A stretch of 64,000 nucleotides of DNA from Paenibacillus sp. 37 (GTDB taxonomy: Bacteria > Bacillota > Bacilli > Paenibacillales > Paenibacillaceae), in the NCBI RefSeq assembly GCF_008386395.1, contig NZ_CP043761.1:2418001-2482000 (forward strand), in the 5' to 3' direction. Position 1 is the first letter of the stretch. Every line of letters begins with the position of its first letter. The translations under genes were made by a program, and so were the position numbers. A model generated the notes under the pieces. It was not told the DNA's origin and searched no databases. It worked only from the letters and a program-made list of their open reading frames with translations. This document shows, piece by piece, positions 1 to 8,678 of this stretch.

Positions 1-877
1 GGTCATGAGCCATGGCCGTGAAGCTTACAGGTGTTGCGAGACCGGGATAGCTGTCCCAGGAGACGATATCCATATGTTTTGCCCATTTGAAATAGTCCAA
101 TTGCTTGAAGAATCCCATCAGATTGGTCGTAACAACGGAGTCCGGAATGTGTTTTTTGATCGCATCGTATTCCAACAGATAACAATCCAGCATGCTGTCG
201 GAGTTGAAGCGAGAGTAGTCCAGCGAGATGCCCTGGAACGTTGAATTATTGTTACCCCAATGTTCGCTCAGGTTGCTTGGTAATACAATCTCGTCCCAAT
301 CGTAGAAGGTATGCCCCCAGAAATTTGTGTTCCATGCTTTGTTGACCTGTTGCAGAGTCTGATAGCGTTCTTTCAGATACACGCGGAACGCTTTCTCACA
401 GTTGTCACAGTAACACTCACCGCCATATTCATTGGAGATGTGCCATACGAGAACTGCGGGGTGATCCTTGTATCGTTCGGCCAGTTTATCCGCAATCTTT
501 TCAGCGTATTTGCGATAGGTCGGGCTGTTGGGACAGGAATTATGTCGCCCACCGAATTTGCGTTTGCGTCCATCGGCATCCACACGAAGCACGTCTGGAT
601 ATTTCTTCGCCATCCAGGCCGGATGGGCAGCCGTACTCGTTGCAAGGCATATATAGACACCATTCTCATATAGACGATTAATCAGTTGGTCGAGTTCTTC
701 AAAACGGTAAGTAACTTCATCAGGCTGAATCAGTGCCCATGAAAATACGTTGATTGTGGCAATATCAATGCCTGCCAATTGGAACATGCGCAGGTCTTCA
801 AGGTGGGTTTCGTGATCCCACTGTTCCGGGTTATAATCGCCCCCGTAGAACATTTTGGGCAGTTTGCTGCTAATCAA
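1..877 (-). CDS. Beta-galactosidase, GH42 family (C-terminal part outside window)
   Basis: The first 292 residues of a glycoside hydrolase family 42 enzyme that hydrolyses terminal beta-galactosides; the gene runs off the left window edge. I chose the TTG at 877 because AAGAGGTG lies just upstream and the family's N-terminal motif FYGGDYNPEQW follows at residues 10-20. The NEYGG motif near residue 150 supplies the expected acid/base Glu, and the adjacent CYCDNC is the Cys cluster that binds zinc in many GH42 enzymes. No signal peptide is visible, so it should act in the cytoplasm on imported oligosaccharides. It is divergent from the AraC regulator at 1006, its likely controller. Family is secure; the exact galactoside is not known. 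Confidence 0.9.
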   Translation of the reverse strand, partial: MISSKLPKMFYGGDYNPEQWDHETHLEDLRMFQLAGIDIATINVFSWALIQPDEVTYRFEELDQLINRLYENGVYICLATSTAAHPAWMAKKYPDVLRVDADGRKRKFGGRHNSCPNSPTYRKYAEKIADKLAERYKDHPAVLVWHISNEYGGECYCDNCEKAFRVYLKERYQTLQQVNKAWNTNFWGHTFYDWDEIVLPSNLSEHWGNNNSTFQGISLDYSRFNSDSMLDCYLLEYDAIKKHIPDSVVTTNLMGFFKQLDYFKWAKHMDIVSWDSYPGLATPVSFTAMAHD

Positions 878-1005
878 TGTGTTCACCTCTTGTATAAGAA
901 TAATCCTATATTATATGATACATATGACTTTTAAAATATAATAAAAGTAATGACTCATATAAGAATACGGAAGTTTATTTCAGCTTATACCCAAGGAGGC
1001 ATCCC
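878..1005. promoter_or_regulatory. Divergent control region between GH42 gene and AraC regulator
   Basis: A very AT-rich 128-base gap that must hold the start signals of both divergent genes. An imperfect inverted repeat, ATATGACT and ACTCATAT, brackets a run of A/T around 922-958 and could be a binding site for the adjacent AraC regulator. No single convincing -35/-10 pair stands out. Confidence 0.35.
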
Positions 1006-1839
1006 ATGTTTATCTCCCCCCGACATCAACGATATTTCATGACATCACGTGATCAGCCGCTGCCCCTTTATATTGAGAGCCTGGGTTATAACGGCAATCA
1101 GGAGAAGGTGTCCAGACCTGTGGGGTATCCCTGTTACCACTGGCTTCAGACCGTGAAGGGAGCCGGAGAATTCAAGTTTGCCGGGTCCACGGTCATACTG
1201 GGGGAAGCATCAGGTATTTTGCTGCCACCGAATGAACCGCATGAATATGTGCGCGCCCAAGGAGAGTGGGAGACCCTTTATATTACATTTGGCGGTTCCC
1301 AGTGTCCGGCAATCTTGGAGTCACTTAGGCTGGGTGAAGCGGCGTTCCATCAGTGGGAGCAGAGCAGTCCGTTCAACGATTACGGCCAGGAAGTGCTGAA
1401 TTCAATCAGAAGTGATCAGGATTTGTCGGGACTCGAGGCGTCAGCGGATATATACCGATTTCTGATTTTGCTCAAAAAACATGGCATGACGGGCAATCGG
1501 TCTTCGATCTCTCATGCCGTGGAGAGACTCGCTCCGCTCATTGCATTCATGGAACAGCATTATGCGAATCCTGAGATTGGTCTCGAACATATGGCTGACG
1601 TCACGGGGATCTCATCCAGACATCTGAACACCTTGTTCAAGCAGTCCTTTGGCATGACAGCCTACAGTTATTTCATTTTGCTGCGCATTCGCAAAGCCAA
1701 GGAAATCATGACCGCAGACCATAGACCCACGATTAGGGAAACTGCGGTTAGGGTAGGGTTTCGCGATGCAAGCCATTTTGTAGCAACCTTTCGCAGGATT
1801 GAGGGGGTGACTCCTGAACAGTTCCGTAATTTGTACTAA
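1006..1839 (+). CDS. AraC-family transcriptional regulator
   Basis: A 277-residue one-component regulator. Residues 1-150 look like the cupin-type sugar-sensing domain of AraC proteins (PCYHWLQT, LPPNEPHEY). Residues about 175-277 form the double helix-turn-helix DNA-binding domain, with the typical segment DVTGISSRHLNTLFKQSF and the family-like ending RIEGVTPEQFRNLY. The ATG at 1006 follows AAGGAGG. It is divergent from the GH42 beta-galactosidase and upstream of the esterase cluster, so it probably activates one or both in response to a plant-derived sugar; the ligand cannot be read from the sequence. Confidence 0.9.
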   Translation: MFISPRHQRYFMTSRDQPLPLYIESLGYNGNQEKVSRPVGYPCYHWLQTVKGAGEFKFAGSTVILGEASGILLPPNEPHEYVRAQGEWETLYITFGGSQCPAILESLRLGEAAFHQWEQSSPFNDYGQEVLNSIRSDQDLSGLEASADIYRFLILLKKHGMTGNRSSISHAVERLAPLIAFMEQHYANPEIGLEHMADVTGISSRHLNTLFKQSFGMTAYSYFILLRIRKAKEIMTADHRPTIRETAVRVGFRDASHFVATFRRIEGVTPEQFRNLY

Positions 1840-1878
1840 CATGTACCCAAATGAACAAAAAGTGATGCCAGGAAGGTA

Positions 1879-1908
1879 TTGATGCGTTAGGGTCATTACC
1901 GTTATGAT
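1879..1908 (+). promoter_or_regulatory. Probable sigma-A promoter for the esterase operon
   Basis: TTGATG (1879-1884), an 18-base spacer and TATGAT (1903-1908) resemble a sigma-A promoter. It lies about 75 bases ahead of the esterase gene and just upstream of a cre-like site. Confidence 0.45.
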
Positions 1909-1927
1909 GGTATCGATTCCTGAGATT

Positions 1928-1942
1928 CGAAAACGTTTAAAC
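1928..1942 (+). promoter_or_regulatory. cre-like operator candidate
   Basis: CGAAAACGTTTAAAC resembles the catabolite-responsive element core (AAACGTTT) but misses two consensus bases. It falls shortly after the predicted start of transcription of the esterase operon, where CcpA or another LacI-family repressor could block transcription. Confidence 0.35.
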
Positions 1943-1982
1943 GGACCCATGGTTCCGTTCTATTTGGAGAGGATGATTGAAG

Positions 1983-2771
1983 ATGACAACAACGATACCC
2001 TTATGGGATCATGCTGCACCATATGCAGCCCAGGGCCATGAAGACGAAATGCCACATTTGATTCCATTTATTCACCCTGGTTCAGAGAGCGCTGTCATTG
2101 TGTGTCCAGGTGGCGGTTATGGATTTTTGGCTGATCATGAAGGTGCTCCAATAGCTGAATTGTTGAACCGTGCAGGTATAAGTGCATTTGTCCTGAAATA
2201 TCGGGTGGCGCCTCACCAGCATCCTGCACCGATAACAGATGGTCAGCGTGCCATACGTTATGTTCGTGCGCATGCTGAGCAGTATGGTATCAACCCTGCC
2301 AAGATTGCAGTACTCGGTTTCTCCGCAGGCGGACATCTCACAGCAACATTGGGAACGCTATATGACGAGGGACAACCGGATCATGAGGACCTCATTGAAC
2401 GCCAGAGTTCACGCCCGGACCGAGTTATTCTCTGTTATCCGGTCATTACGATGGAGTCCTATGGACATGCCGGTTCCCGTGAGAATTTGCTTGGGTCTGA
2501 TGCGTCTGCCGAGCAGATCAAGGCTTTCAGTGCGGAGCAGCAGGTGAGAGCGGATGCTCCTGAAGCGTTCATCTGGCACACCAGCGCTGACCAGGCAGTG
2601 CCTGTAGAGAATAGCTTGCGTTACGCACTTGCATTGGGTGAGCATGGCATTCCCTATGATTTGCACGTTTTTGAAAAAGGTTCACATGGTCTTGGATTGG
2701 CTGAGGACAACCATGCGATTCGGGTATGGTCGGATCTGTGTCTCACATGGCTCAAGAATCAAGGCTGGTAA
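1983..2771 (+). CDS. Alpha/beta-hydrolase, probable acetyl esterase
   Basis: A single-domain alpha/beta-hydrolase of about 262 residues, similar to BD-FAE/acetyl-xylan esterase-like proteins. The oxyanion-hole segment CPGGGY is followed by the nucleophile elbow GFSAGGH, an Asp in TSADQAVP and the catalytic His in EKGSHGLG, which completes a Ser-Asp-His triad. No signal peptide is seen, so it is cytoplasmic. The ATG at 1983 is 10 bases from GGAGAGG; a TTG at 1977 is the alternative. It heads an apparent operon with an SGNH hydrolase and an SMP-30 lactonase. A role in removing acetyl groups from imported sugars is inference. Confidence 0.85.
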   Translation: MTTTIPLWDHAAPYAAQGHEDEMPHLIPFIHPGSESAVIVCPGGGYGFLADHEGAPIAELLNRAGISAFVLKYRVAPHQHPAPITDGQRAIRYVRAHAEQYGINPAKIAVLGFSAGGHLTATLGTLYDEGQPDHEDLIERQSSRPDRVILCYPVITMESYGHAGSRENLLGSDASAEQIKAFSAEQQVRADAPEAFIWHTSADQAVPVENSLRYALALGEHGIPYDLHVFEKGSHGLGLAEDNHAIRVWSDLCLTWLKNQGW

Positions 2772-2855
2772 TTTTTCTGGCCGGTATCAAGTGAACGGTC
2801 CTGACTAATCGAGTAATCCGTATATTAGCGCTTTGAAGCGAAGGAGAAAATAACG

Positions 2856-3521
2856 ATGAAATTGCAAAAAAACGACAAGCTTTTGTTTATCGGGGATTCG
2901 ATTACAGATTGTGGTCGGGAGCATCCTGTAGGTGAAGGCAGTTCAGGTCTGGGCCATGGTTACGTAGCGCAAGTGTATGCCCTCTTGCGGTCCATCTATC
3001 CGGAATTGATGTTGCGTGTCCAAAATGTGGGTAATGGTGGAAATACGATTCGTGATCTGAAACAGCGCTGGGATCGTGATGTGCTTGACCTTAAACCGGA
3101 CTGGCTGACGATCATGATTGGCATTAATGATGTATGGCGTCAGTTCGACAACCCATTGTCAACAGACTCACATGTGTTTCTTGAAGAATACGAATCCACA
3201 TTGCGTGAACTGGTGGCTTCGGTTCGTCCCAACCTGAAAGGTCTGGTACTAATGACGCCTTATTATCTTGAGGCCAATCCGGAAGATCCGATGCGGGCAA
3301 CGATGGATATCTACGGAGAAGCGGTACGCAGGGTAGCCAGTGAGTATGATGCGGTGTATGTGGACACACAGGCTGCATTTGCTCCATTTTGGGATCATTT
3401 CTATACGTCTGTGTTGACTTATGACCGGGTACATCCAGATGCAACGGGCCATATGGTACTGTCCAAAGCATTCTTGGATGCCATCGGATTCGAATGGTCA
3501 GGCGGCGTCAAATCTGAATAA
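2856..3521 (+). CDS. SGNH/GDSL-family hydrolase (esterase)
   Basis: A 221-residue SGNH hydrolase. All four family blocks are present: FIGDSITD (nucleophile Ser), the Gly segment at VGNGGNTI, GINDVW (Asn), and the Asp-His pair in RVHPDATGH. It lacks a signal peptide. Such cytoplasmic proteins are often carbohydrate acetylesterases, including rhamnogalacturonan and xylan-type relatives. It starts 84 bases after the upstream esterase and ends 12 bases before the SMP-30 gene, so the three are probably co-transcribed. The substrate is unknown. Confidence 0.88.
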   Translation: MKLQKNDKLLFIGDSITDCGREHPVGEGSSGLGHGYVAQVYALLRSIYPELMLRVQNVGNGGNTIRDLKQRWDRDVLDLKPDWLTIMIGINDVWRQFDNPLSTDSHVFLEEYESTLRELVASVRPNLKGLVLMTPYYLEANPEDPMRATMDIYGEAVRRVASEYDAVYVDTQAAFAPFWDHFYTSVLTYDRVHPDATGHMVLSKAFLDAIGFEWSGGVKSE

Positions 3522-3533
3522 GGACGTGATGGC

Positions 3534-4415
3534 ATGAGCGACGTAACTGTAGCAGTACAAACCCCGGCATTACTGGGGGAAGGACCAAGCTGGGATGCGG
3601 AGAACAATCGATTATTGTGGGTAGATATTGAAAGCTTTAAGGTGCATGTGTATGATCCGGCTACAGGGCAGGATCAGGCTTATGATGTCGGTGAACATGT
3701 CGGGGCTGTTGTTCCCTATCGTGGTGACGAAGTTTTGGTTGCTTTACGCAGTGGATTTCATACGTATCACTTGCATACGGGTGAGCTGCATGCCATTGAG
3801 GACCCCGAACAAGATAAGGATACCAATCGTTTTAATGATGGAAAATGTGATGCGAAGGGCCGCTTCTGGGCAGGCACGATGAGCATGAATAATGAAAGCA
3901 AAGCCGGATCGTTGTATTGTTTGGAGCAAGGGCAACCCGTTCGCACAATGGTACAAGGTGTGTCTACATCCAACGGCCTGGGCTGGAGTCCGGATCGGCA
4001 GACCATGTATTACATTGATACCCCGACACGTTCTATTGACCGGTTTGATTTTGATCTGACGGCAGGTACGATACAAAATCGGACAAGTGTCATTCACATA
4101 CCGGAGGAATTCGGTTTTCCGGATGGGATGACGGTTGATGGTGAGGGCATGCTGTGGGTTGCGCACTGGGGCGGAGGAAGAGTTACTCGCTGGAACCCGC
4201 ATACATCAGAACTGTTGCAACAGATCGAGGTGCCGGCAGATCAGGTAACATCCTGCTGTTTTGGTGGACCGGATCTCGAAGAGTTATACATTACAACAGC
4301 ACGTATAGGGATTAAGGAAGAACGTCTGAAAGAGACACCGGATGCGGGCTCACTTTTTGTCATCAGACCGGGAGTTAAAGGGCAAAAGACTCACGCTTAT
4401 GGTAGCCAGCAATAA
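3534..4415 (+). CDS. SMP-30/gluconolactonase-family protein
   Basis: A 293-residue six-bladed beta-propeller of the SMP-30/gluconolactonase/LRE family, which hydrolyses sugar lactones with a bound divalent metal. The N-terminal LLGEGPSWD carries the metal-ligand Glu; NRFNDGKCDAKGRFWAGTM supplies the Asn/Asp region and SNGLGWSPD and FPDGMTVD the remaining ligands. The ATG at 3534 lies 12 bases after the SGNH hydrolase stop, so it is the third gene of the operon. It points to oxidative sugar degradation via an aldonolactone. The true substrate is unknown. Confidence 0.88.
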   Translation: MSDVTVAVQTPALLGEGPSWDAENNRLLWVDIESFKVHVYDPATGQDQAYDVGEHVGAVVPYRGDEVLVALRSGFHTYHLHTGELHAIEDPEQDKDTNRFNDGKCDAKGRFWAGTMSMNNESKAGSLYCLEQGQPVRTMVQGVSTSNGLGWSPDRQTMYYIDTPTRSIDRFDFDLTAGTIQNRTSVIHIPEEFGFPDGMTVDGEGMLWVAHWGGGRVTRWNPHTSELLQQIEVPADQVTSCCFGGPDLEELYITTARIGIKEERLKETPDAGSLFVIRPGVKGQKTHAYGSQQ

Positions 4416-4508
4416 ACAGGAGCCTATGTAGTGAACCTTAGTGAACTTCTGTCTTGTTTGCCAGGTAAGATACGATTTCATTTTTTAATCTTATATAAAA
4501 TGTACAAA

Positions 4509-4535
4509 GGTGCTGCTCTAACAGCATCTTTTTTT
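4509..4535 (+). terminator. Rho-independent terminator of the esterase operon
   Basis: A 7-bp stem, GGTGCTG with CAGCATC, closes a 6-base loop and runs into seven T residues. Confidence 0.7.
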
Positions 4536-4680
4536 GATTTAGATTATCGTCTGTATAGAACAAAAATAAAACGACTTTTCATTAAAGTAACGGACCAAAT
4601 AGTTCCATTATGTGGTATTATTTGGATTGAAGATAAAACTCTACGGAGGACGTATTAAATATGTAGGAAAGGGTGTAATT

Positions 4681-5019
4681 ATGAAATTAAATCATCTGAA
4701 CCTAACAGTTACTGATGTTCCAGCTGCTCGCGAGTTTTTAGAGACTTATTTTGGTATGACATGTGAAGGTACGAGAGGAAACGCATTTGCAGTTATGTTT
4801 GATGATGAAGGTTTTATTCTCACCCTAATGAAGGGTAAAAACGTACTCTATCCAATGACTTTTCATATCGGATTTCCCCAACCGACCGAACAAGAGGTTG
4901 ACAGGATATATAGTCTTTTGAAAGACAATGGTTTTGAAGTAGACGCACCTAAGCATGCACACGGTTATACTTTTTATGTTGAAGCCCCTGGTGGATTTAC
5001 TGTTGAAGTCTTGTGTTAA
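4681..5019 (+). CDS. VOC-superfamily protein (glyoxalase/dioxygenase-like)
   Basis: A 112-residue protein with a single glyoxalase/bleomycin-resistance/dioxygenase fold, starting MKLNHLNLTVTD and ending APGGFTVEVLC, where His5 and the C-terminal Glu are the usual metal ligands. The ATG at 4681 follows AAGGGTG; the reading frame upstream has no good ribosome site. It stands alone between two terminators. VOC proteins cover many activities, and nothing here fixes one. Confidence 0.8.
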   Translation: MKLNHLNLTVTDVPAAREFLETYFGMTCEGTRGNAFAVMFDDEGFILTLMKGKNVLYPMTFHIGFPQPTEQEVDRIYSLLKDNGFEVDAPKHAHGYTFYVEAPGGFTVEVLC

Positions 5020-5035
5020 TCTATATCCCATTGAA

Positions 5036-5058
5036 GTCGCTATTTTAGCGGCTTTTTT
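5036..5058 (+). terminator. Rho-independent terminator after the VOC gene
   Basis: GTCGCT pairs with AGCGGC around ATTTT and is followed by six T residues. Confidence 0.7.
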
Positions 5059-5338
5059 GTTGTGTAAACAAGTTTAAACACTGAAAAAAATTTACAAAAA
5101 TCGGAATTTCGACAGAGGGGTTTGGAGATTGCCAGCGAATGTTATTTATTGAAAGTATTATCCAGATAACCGCGAATCAAGAACAATTATGTAAGCGCTT
5201 AACGATATGACTGGAAGGGGGTGAGGCTTCTTGTATCAAGGGATGCATTGATTCGTCTGGCACGCCATCATCAGCACGATGAGACAGCGGGGATAGACCG
5301 AAATGCAGTAACGAAGTAGAAGAGGAGGATAAGTTGAT
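5059..5338 (+). promoter_or_regulatory. Leader of the xyloglucanase gene with a cre-like site
   Basis: This gene-free stretch precedes the xyloglucanase. It contains ATGTAAGCGCTTAAC at 5189-5203, centred on the palindrome AAGCGCTT, one base short of a full catabolite-responsive element, so CcpA repression on preferred sugars is likely. I see no convincing -35/-10 pair. AGAGGAGG near 5320 is the ribosome site. Confidence 0.45.
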
Positions 5339-8300
5339 ATGAGAACGTTTATGGGGAAATTGCGAATGATGAGCCTGACGGTTGCCGTAGTAACCGCCTC
5401 GCTGGGAGGACTTGCTGGAACAACAGCGGCGGCACCAAGTGAAGCTTATGAGTGGAAAAATGTGGTGACGGGTGCAGGAGGCGGGTTTGTACCGGGCATT
5501 ATTTTCAACGAGTCGGAAAAGGATCTGATCTATGCCCGTACAGATATCGGGGGAGCCTATCGCTGGAATGCGGCTGACGAGAGGTGGATACCCTTAACGG
5601 ATTTTGTCGGCTGGGATGACTGGAACAAGAATGGTGTGGACGCACTGGCTACGGACCCAGTTGATCCTAATCGGGTGTATATGGCAGTTGGGACGTATAC
5701 GAATTCGTGGGACCAAAATAATGGCTCCATCTTGCGCTCTACGGACCGGGGAGATACATGGCAGACCACAACACTTCCGTTCAAAGTTGGCGGCAACATG
5801 CCGGGACGTTCAATGGGAGAACGTCTGACCGTGGACCCAAATGATAACAGTATTCTGTATTTCGGTGCACGAAGTGGTCATGGGTTATGGAAAAGTACCG
5901 ATTACGGTGTGACCTGGAACGAAGTCACAAGCTTCCCGAATCCGGGAAATTATGTGCAAGATCCTTCGAATGAATATACCAGTGACATCGTAGGTCTGGC
6001 ATGGATTACGTTTGACAAAACAACAGGTTCGGCAGGGCAAGCAACCCAGACCATCTATGTGGGTGTTGCGGATAAAGCTCAAAGCGTGTATCGCAGCACA
6101 AATGGCGGCCTGACCTGGTCAGCTGTTGCTGGTCAACCTACAGGTTATCTCCCGCATCATGGTGTGTTTGATTCAGACGGCAGCCTCTATATTACCTACA
6201 GCGATGGTGTTGGACCGTATGATGGGGCAAAAGGTGACGTGTGGAAACTGAATACGTCGACAGGTGTCTGGACCAACATCAGCCCTGTTCCAAGCAGCAG
6301 CACGGATAATTATTTTGGATATGGCGGATTGGCTGTTGATGCTCAGAATCCCGGTACATTGATGGTTGCGACATTAAATTCCTGGTGGCCTGATGCCACG
6401 TTGTTCCGCAGTACAGATGGCGGAGCGACGTGGACACGCATATGGGAATTTGATGGATATCCGAACCGGAAGTTACGGTATACACAGGATATTTCGGCAG
6501 CGCCATGGCTCACATTTGGTACCAATCCTGCCCCACCCGAAACAACCCCGAAACTGGGCTGGATGATCGGTGATCTGGAGATTGATCCGTTTGATTCGGA
6601 TCGCATGATGTATGGAACAGGTGCTACGATCTATGGAACGAAGAATCTGACAGACTGGGATGATGATGAAAAAATCAATATTTCAGTGATGGCGAAGGGG
6701 GTTGAGGAGATTGCCGTACTGGATCTGATCAGCCCGCCAAGTGGTGCACATTTGATAAGCGGGGTGGGGGATGTCTCCGGATTCCGTCATAACAATCTGG
6801 ACCAGGCGCCAGCTACCATATTTACGAGCCCGAACTATTCTTCCACAGAAAGTCTGGATTTTGCAGAGTTAAGTCCAAATACGATGGTTCGCGTAGGTAA
6901 AGCAGATTATGCTGCTGATCCAAATGCAAAATCCATTGGTTTGTCGAGTGATGGGGGGACTACGTGGTATAAGGCCAATGCAGAACCTGCCGGCACAACC
7001 GGAGGGGGGACTGTAGCCATCTCTGCGAATGGTAACCGACTCGTATGGAGCACGTCAGATAAAGGTGTACATTATTCGACTGGCGGCAATTCATGGACGG
7101 CAAGTACGGGCATACCTGCACAGGCGAAAGTGATTTCGGATCGTGTGAATCCAAACAAATTTTATGGATTTGCAGCGGGTAAAATCTATGTGAGTGTGAA
7201 CGGTGGTGCTACTTTCACGGCATCATCTGCGACCGGACTTCCGATGGAAGGAAATGCCGATCTGGATGCCGTTCCAGGTGTTGAAGGCGAACTCTGGTTT
7301 GCAGGTGGTAGTGAGGAAGAAGGTCCTTATGGATTATGGCATTCCACAGATTCAGGAGCGACATTCACAAAGCTTGCCAATGTAGAGGAAGCAGACAGTA
7401 TCGGATTTGGTAAAGCGGCCCCTGGGCAGAGCGTTGTTGCGTTATACACGGTTGCACAGATCGATGGAACACGTGGATTCTTCCGCTCCGATGACGGTGG
7501 TGCCAATTGGGTTCGTATCAATGATGATCAGCATCAGTATGCTCGTGTAACCACAATTACGGGTGATCCGCGTTTGTATGGAAGAGTATATCTCGGAACA
7601 AATGGCCGCGGAATTTTGTATGCTGACCGTGTTGGAGGTAACAATGGCGGGGGTACTCCAGTGACCAACTCTGCGATTACACCGGTTACAGCCGAATTTG
7701 ATCGCAAAGCAGGCAATCAGGTTAATATTCCAGTCACGTTAACACTTAACGGCAATACACTTGCATCCATCCGTAACGGGAATGCAACGCTGGTTCCAGG
7801 TACAGATTACACGTTGACAGGCAATGAGGTCGTATTAAGTAAAAACTACCTGGCTTCACTGCCAAATGGCGCAGCGACGCTAACCTTTCAATTCAGTGCA
7901 GGCGACCCTGCGACCTTGAATCTGCTCATTAAAGACACGACAGCTGCACCTGTTGGAACCATACGCATTGAGATGTTTAACAGCAACACTTCAGCGACGG
8001 GCAGCTCGATTAGTCCCAAATTTAAACTGACAAACACAGGTACTACAGCCATGAATCTGTCTGATGTGAAAATCAGATACTATTACACGATAAATGGTGA
8101 ACAGCCTCAGAACTTCTTCGCTGACTGGGCGACAGCTGGCAGTTCGAATGTAACAGGCACGTTCAGTGCACTCAATCCAGCTCGGACAGGTGCTGACCAC
8201 GTGCTTGAGATTGGATTCACAGCTTCCGCTGGAACTCTGAGTGCAGGACAAAGCACGGAAATCCATACGCGCATCTCCAAGAACAATTGGACCAACTATA

Positions 8301-8407
8301 CGCAAACGGATGATTATTCTTTTGCAGGTAGTCAGACTTCCTATACGGACTGGTCCAAAGTCACCGGTTATATCGCGGGAAGTCTCCAATGGGGAATTGA
8401 ACCATAA
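5339..8407 (+). CDS. Secreted xyloglucanase GH74 with CBM_X2 and CBM3 modules
   Basis: A 1022-residue secreted endo-glucanase. Residues 1-32 are a Sec signal peptide ending near TTAAAPSEA. Residues about 35-770 form the twin seven-bladed propeller of GH74, rich in BNR-type repeats (STDRGDTW, STDGGATW, SSDGGTTW). YARTDIGGAYRW and GDLEIDPFDSDRMMYGTG contain the two Asp expected to be catalytic. Residues about 785-870 are a CBM_X2 module and about 875-1022 a family 3 cellulose-binding module. GH74 enzymes cleave the xyloglucan backbone. The next genes, a two-component system, ABC importer and GH2 beta-galactosidase, fit uptake and processing of the released oligosaccharides. Confidence 0.95.
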   Translation: MRTFMGKLRMMSLTVAVVTASLGGLAGTTAAAPSEAYEWKNVVTGAGGGFVPGIIFNESEKDLIYARTDIGGAYRWNAADERWIPLTDFVGWDDWNKNGVDALATDPVDPNRVYMAVGTYTNSWDQNNGSILRSTDRGDTWQTTTLPFKVGGNMPGRSMGERLTVDPNDNSILYFGARSGHGLWKSTDYGVTWNEVTSFPNPGNYVQDPSNEYTSDIVGLAWITFDKTTGSAGQATQTIYVGVADKAQSVYRSTNGGLTWSAVAGQPTGYLPHHGVFDSDGSLYITYSDGVGPYDGAKGDVWKLNTSTGVWTNISPVPSSSTDNYFGYGGLAVDAQNPGTLMVATLNSWWPDATLFRSTDGGATWTRIWEFDGYPNRKLRYTQDISAAPWLTFGTNPAPPETTPKLGWMIGDLEIDPFDSDRMMYGTGATIYGTKNLTDWDDDEKINISVMAKGVEEIAVLDLISPPSGAHLISGVGDVSGFRHNNLDQAPATIFTSPNYSSTESLDFAELSPNTMVRVGKADYAADPNAKSIGLSSDGGTTWYKANAEPAGTTGGGTVAISANGNRLVWSTSDKGVHYSTGGNSWTASTGIPAQAKVISDRVNPNKFYGFAAGKIYVSVNGGATFTASSATGLPMEGNADLDAVPGVEGELWFAGGSEEEGPYGLWHSTDSGATFTKLANVEEADSIGFGKAAPGQSVVALYTVAQIDGTRGFFRSDDGGANWVRINDDQHQYARVTTITGDPRLYGRVYLGTNGRGILYADRVGGNNGGGTPVTNSAITPVTAEFDRKAGNQVNIPVTLTLNGNTLASIRNGNATLVPGTDYTLTGNEVVLSKNYLASLPNGAATLTFQFSAGDPATLNLLIKDTTAAPVGTIRIEMFNSNTSATGSSISPKFKLTNTGTTAMNLSDVKIRYYYTINGEQPQNFFADWATAGSSNVTGTFSALNPARTGADHVLEIGFTASAGTLSAGQSTEIHTRISKNNWTNYTQTDDYSFAGSQTSYTDWSKVTGYIAGSLQWGIEP

Positions 8408-8444
8408 GTGAGTGATTTAACGAAATAAAGGATTGAAATAGGGG

Positions 8445-8480
8445 TCCTGATTCGCCAGATGATCAAATGGCGAGTCGGGG
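8445..8480 (+). terminator. Rho-independent terminator after the xyloglucanase
   Basis: GATTCGCCA (8449-8457) pairs with TGGCGAGTC (8468-8476), the outer flank adds TCCT/GGGG pairs, and a T-rich tail follows. Confidence 0.65.
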
Positions 8481-8580
8481 CTTCTTATTTTGTCGAAATA
8501 TAGTGTAAACTATAGATAGTTACCATTGCTTAAAGGAACGTTTTAGGATATAAAAAGATGTACAATTAATTTAAAATTAA

Positions 8581-8594
8581 TGTAACCGCTAACA
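8581..8594 (+). promoter_or_regulatory. cre site upstream of the two-component system
   Basis: TGTAACCGCTAACA matches the catabolite-responsive element TGWAANCGNTNWCA at every defined position. It lies 24 bases upstream of a TATAAT at 8618-8623, so bound CcpA would sit at or just before the -35 region. Confidence 0.6.
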
Positions 8595-8606
8595 CTGGAA
8601 AGTGTT
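8591..8606. promoter_or_regulatory. Perfect palindrome at the two-component promoter
   Basis: AACACT-GGAA-AGTGTT is a perfect 16-base palindrome that overlaps the end of the cre site and lies 12 bases before the TATAAT at 8618-8623. It is a good candidate operator for a dimeric regulator; which one is unknown. Confidence 0.45.
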
Positions 8607-8678
8607 TATAACCGATCTATAATAGTTGGTATAGCCTGTACAGATATAGAGGAAAGATTAGACAAGGGGGTCGCGATC

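Noticed and set aside
4431..4658. Open frame of 75 codons between the lactonase and VOC genes
   Set aside because: It reads through a clear terminator hairpin and T run, has AT-rich random-looking protein and fits no family.
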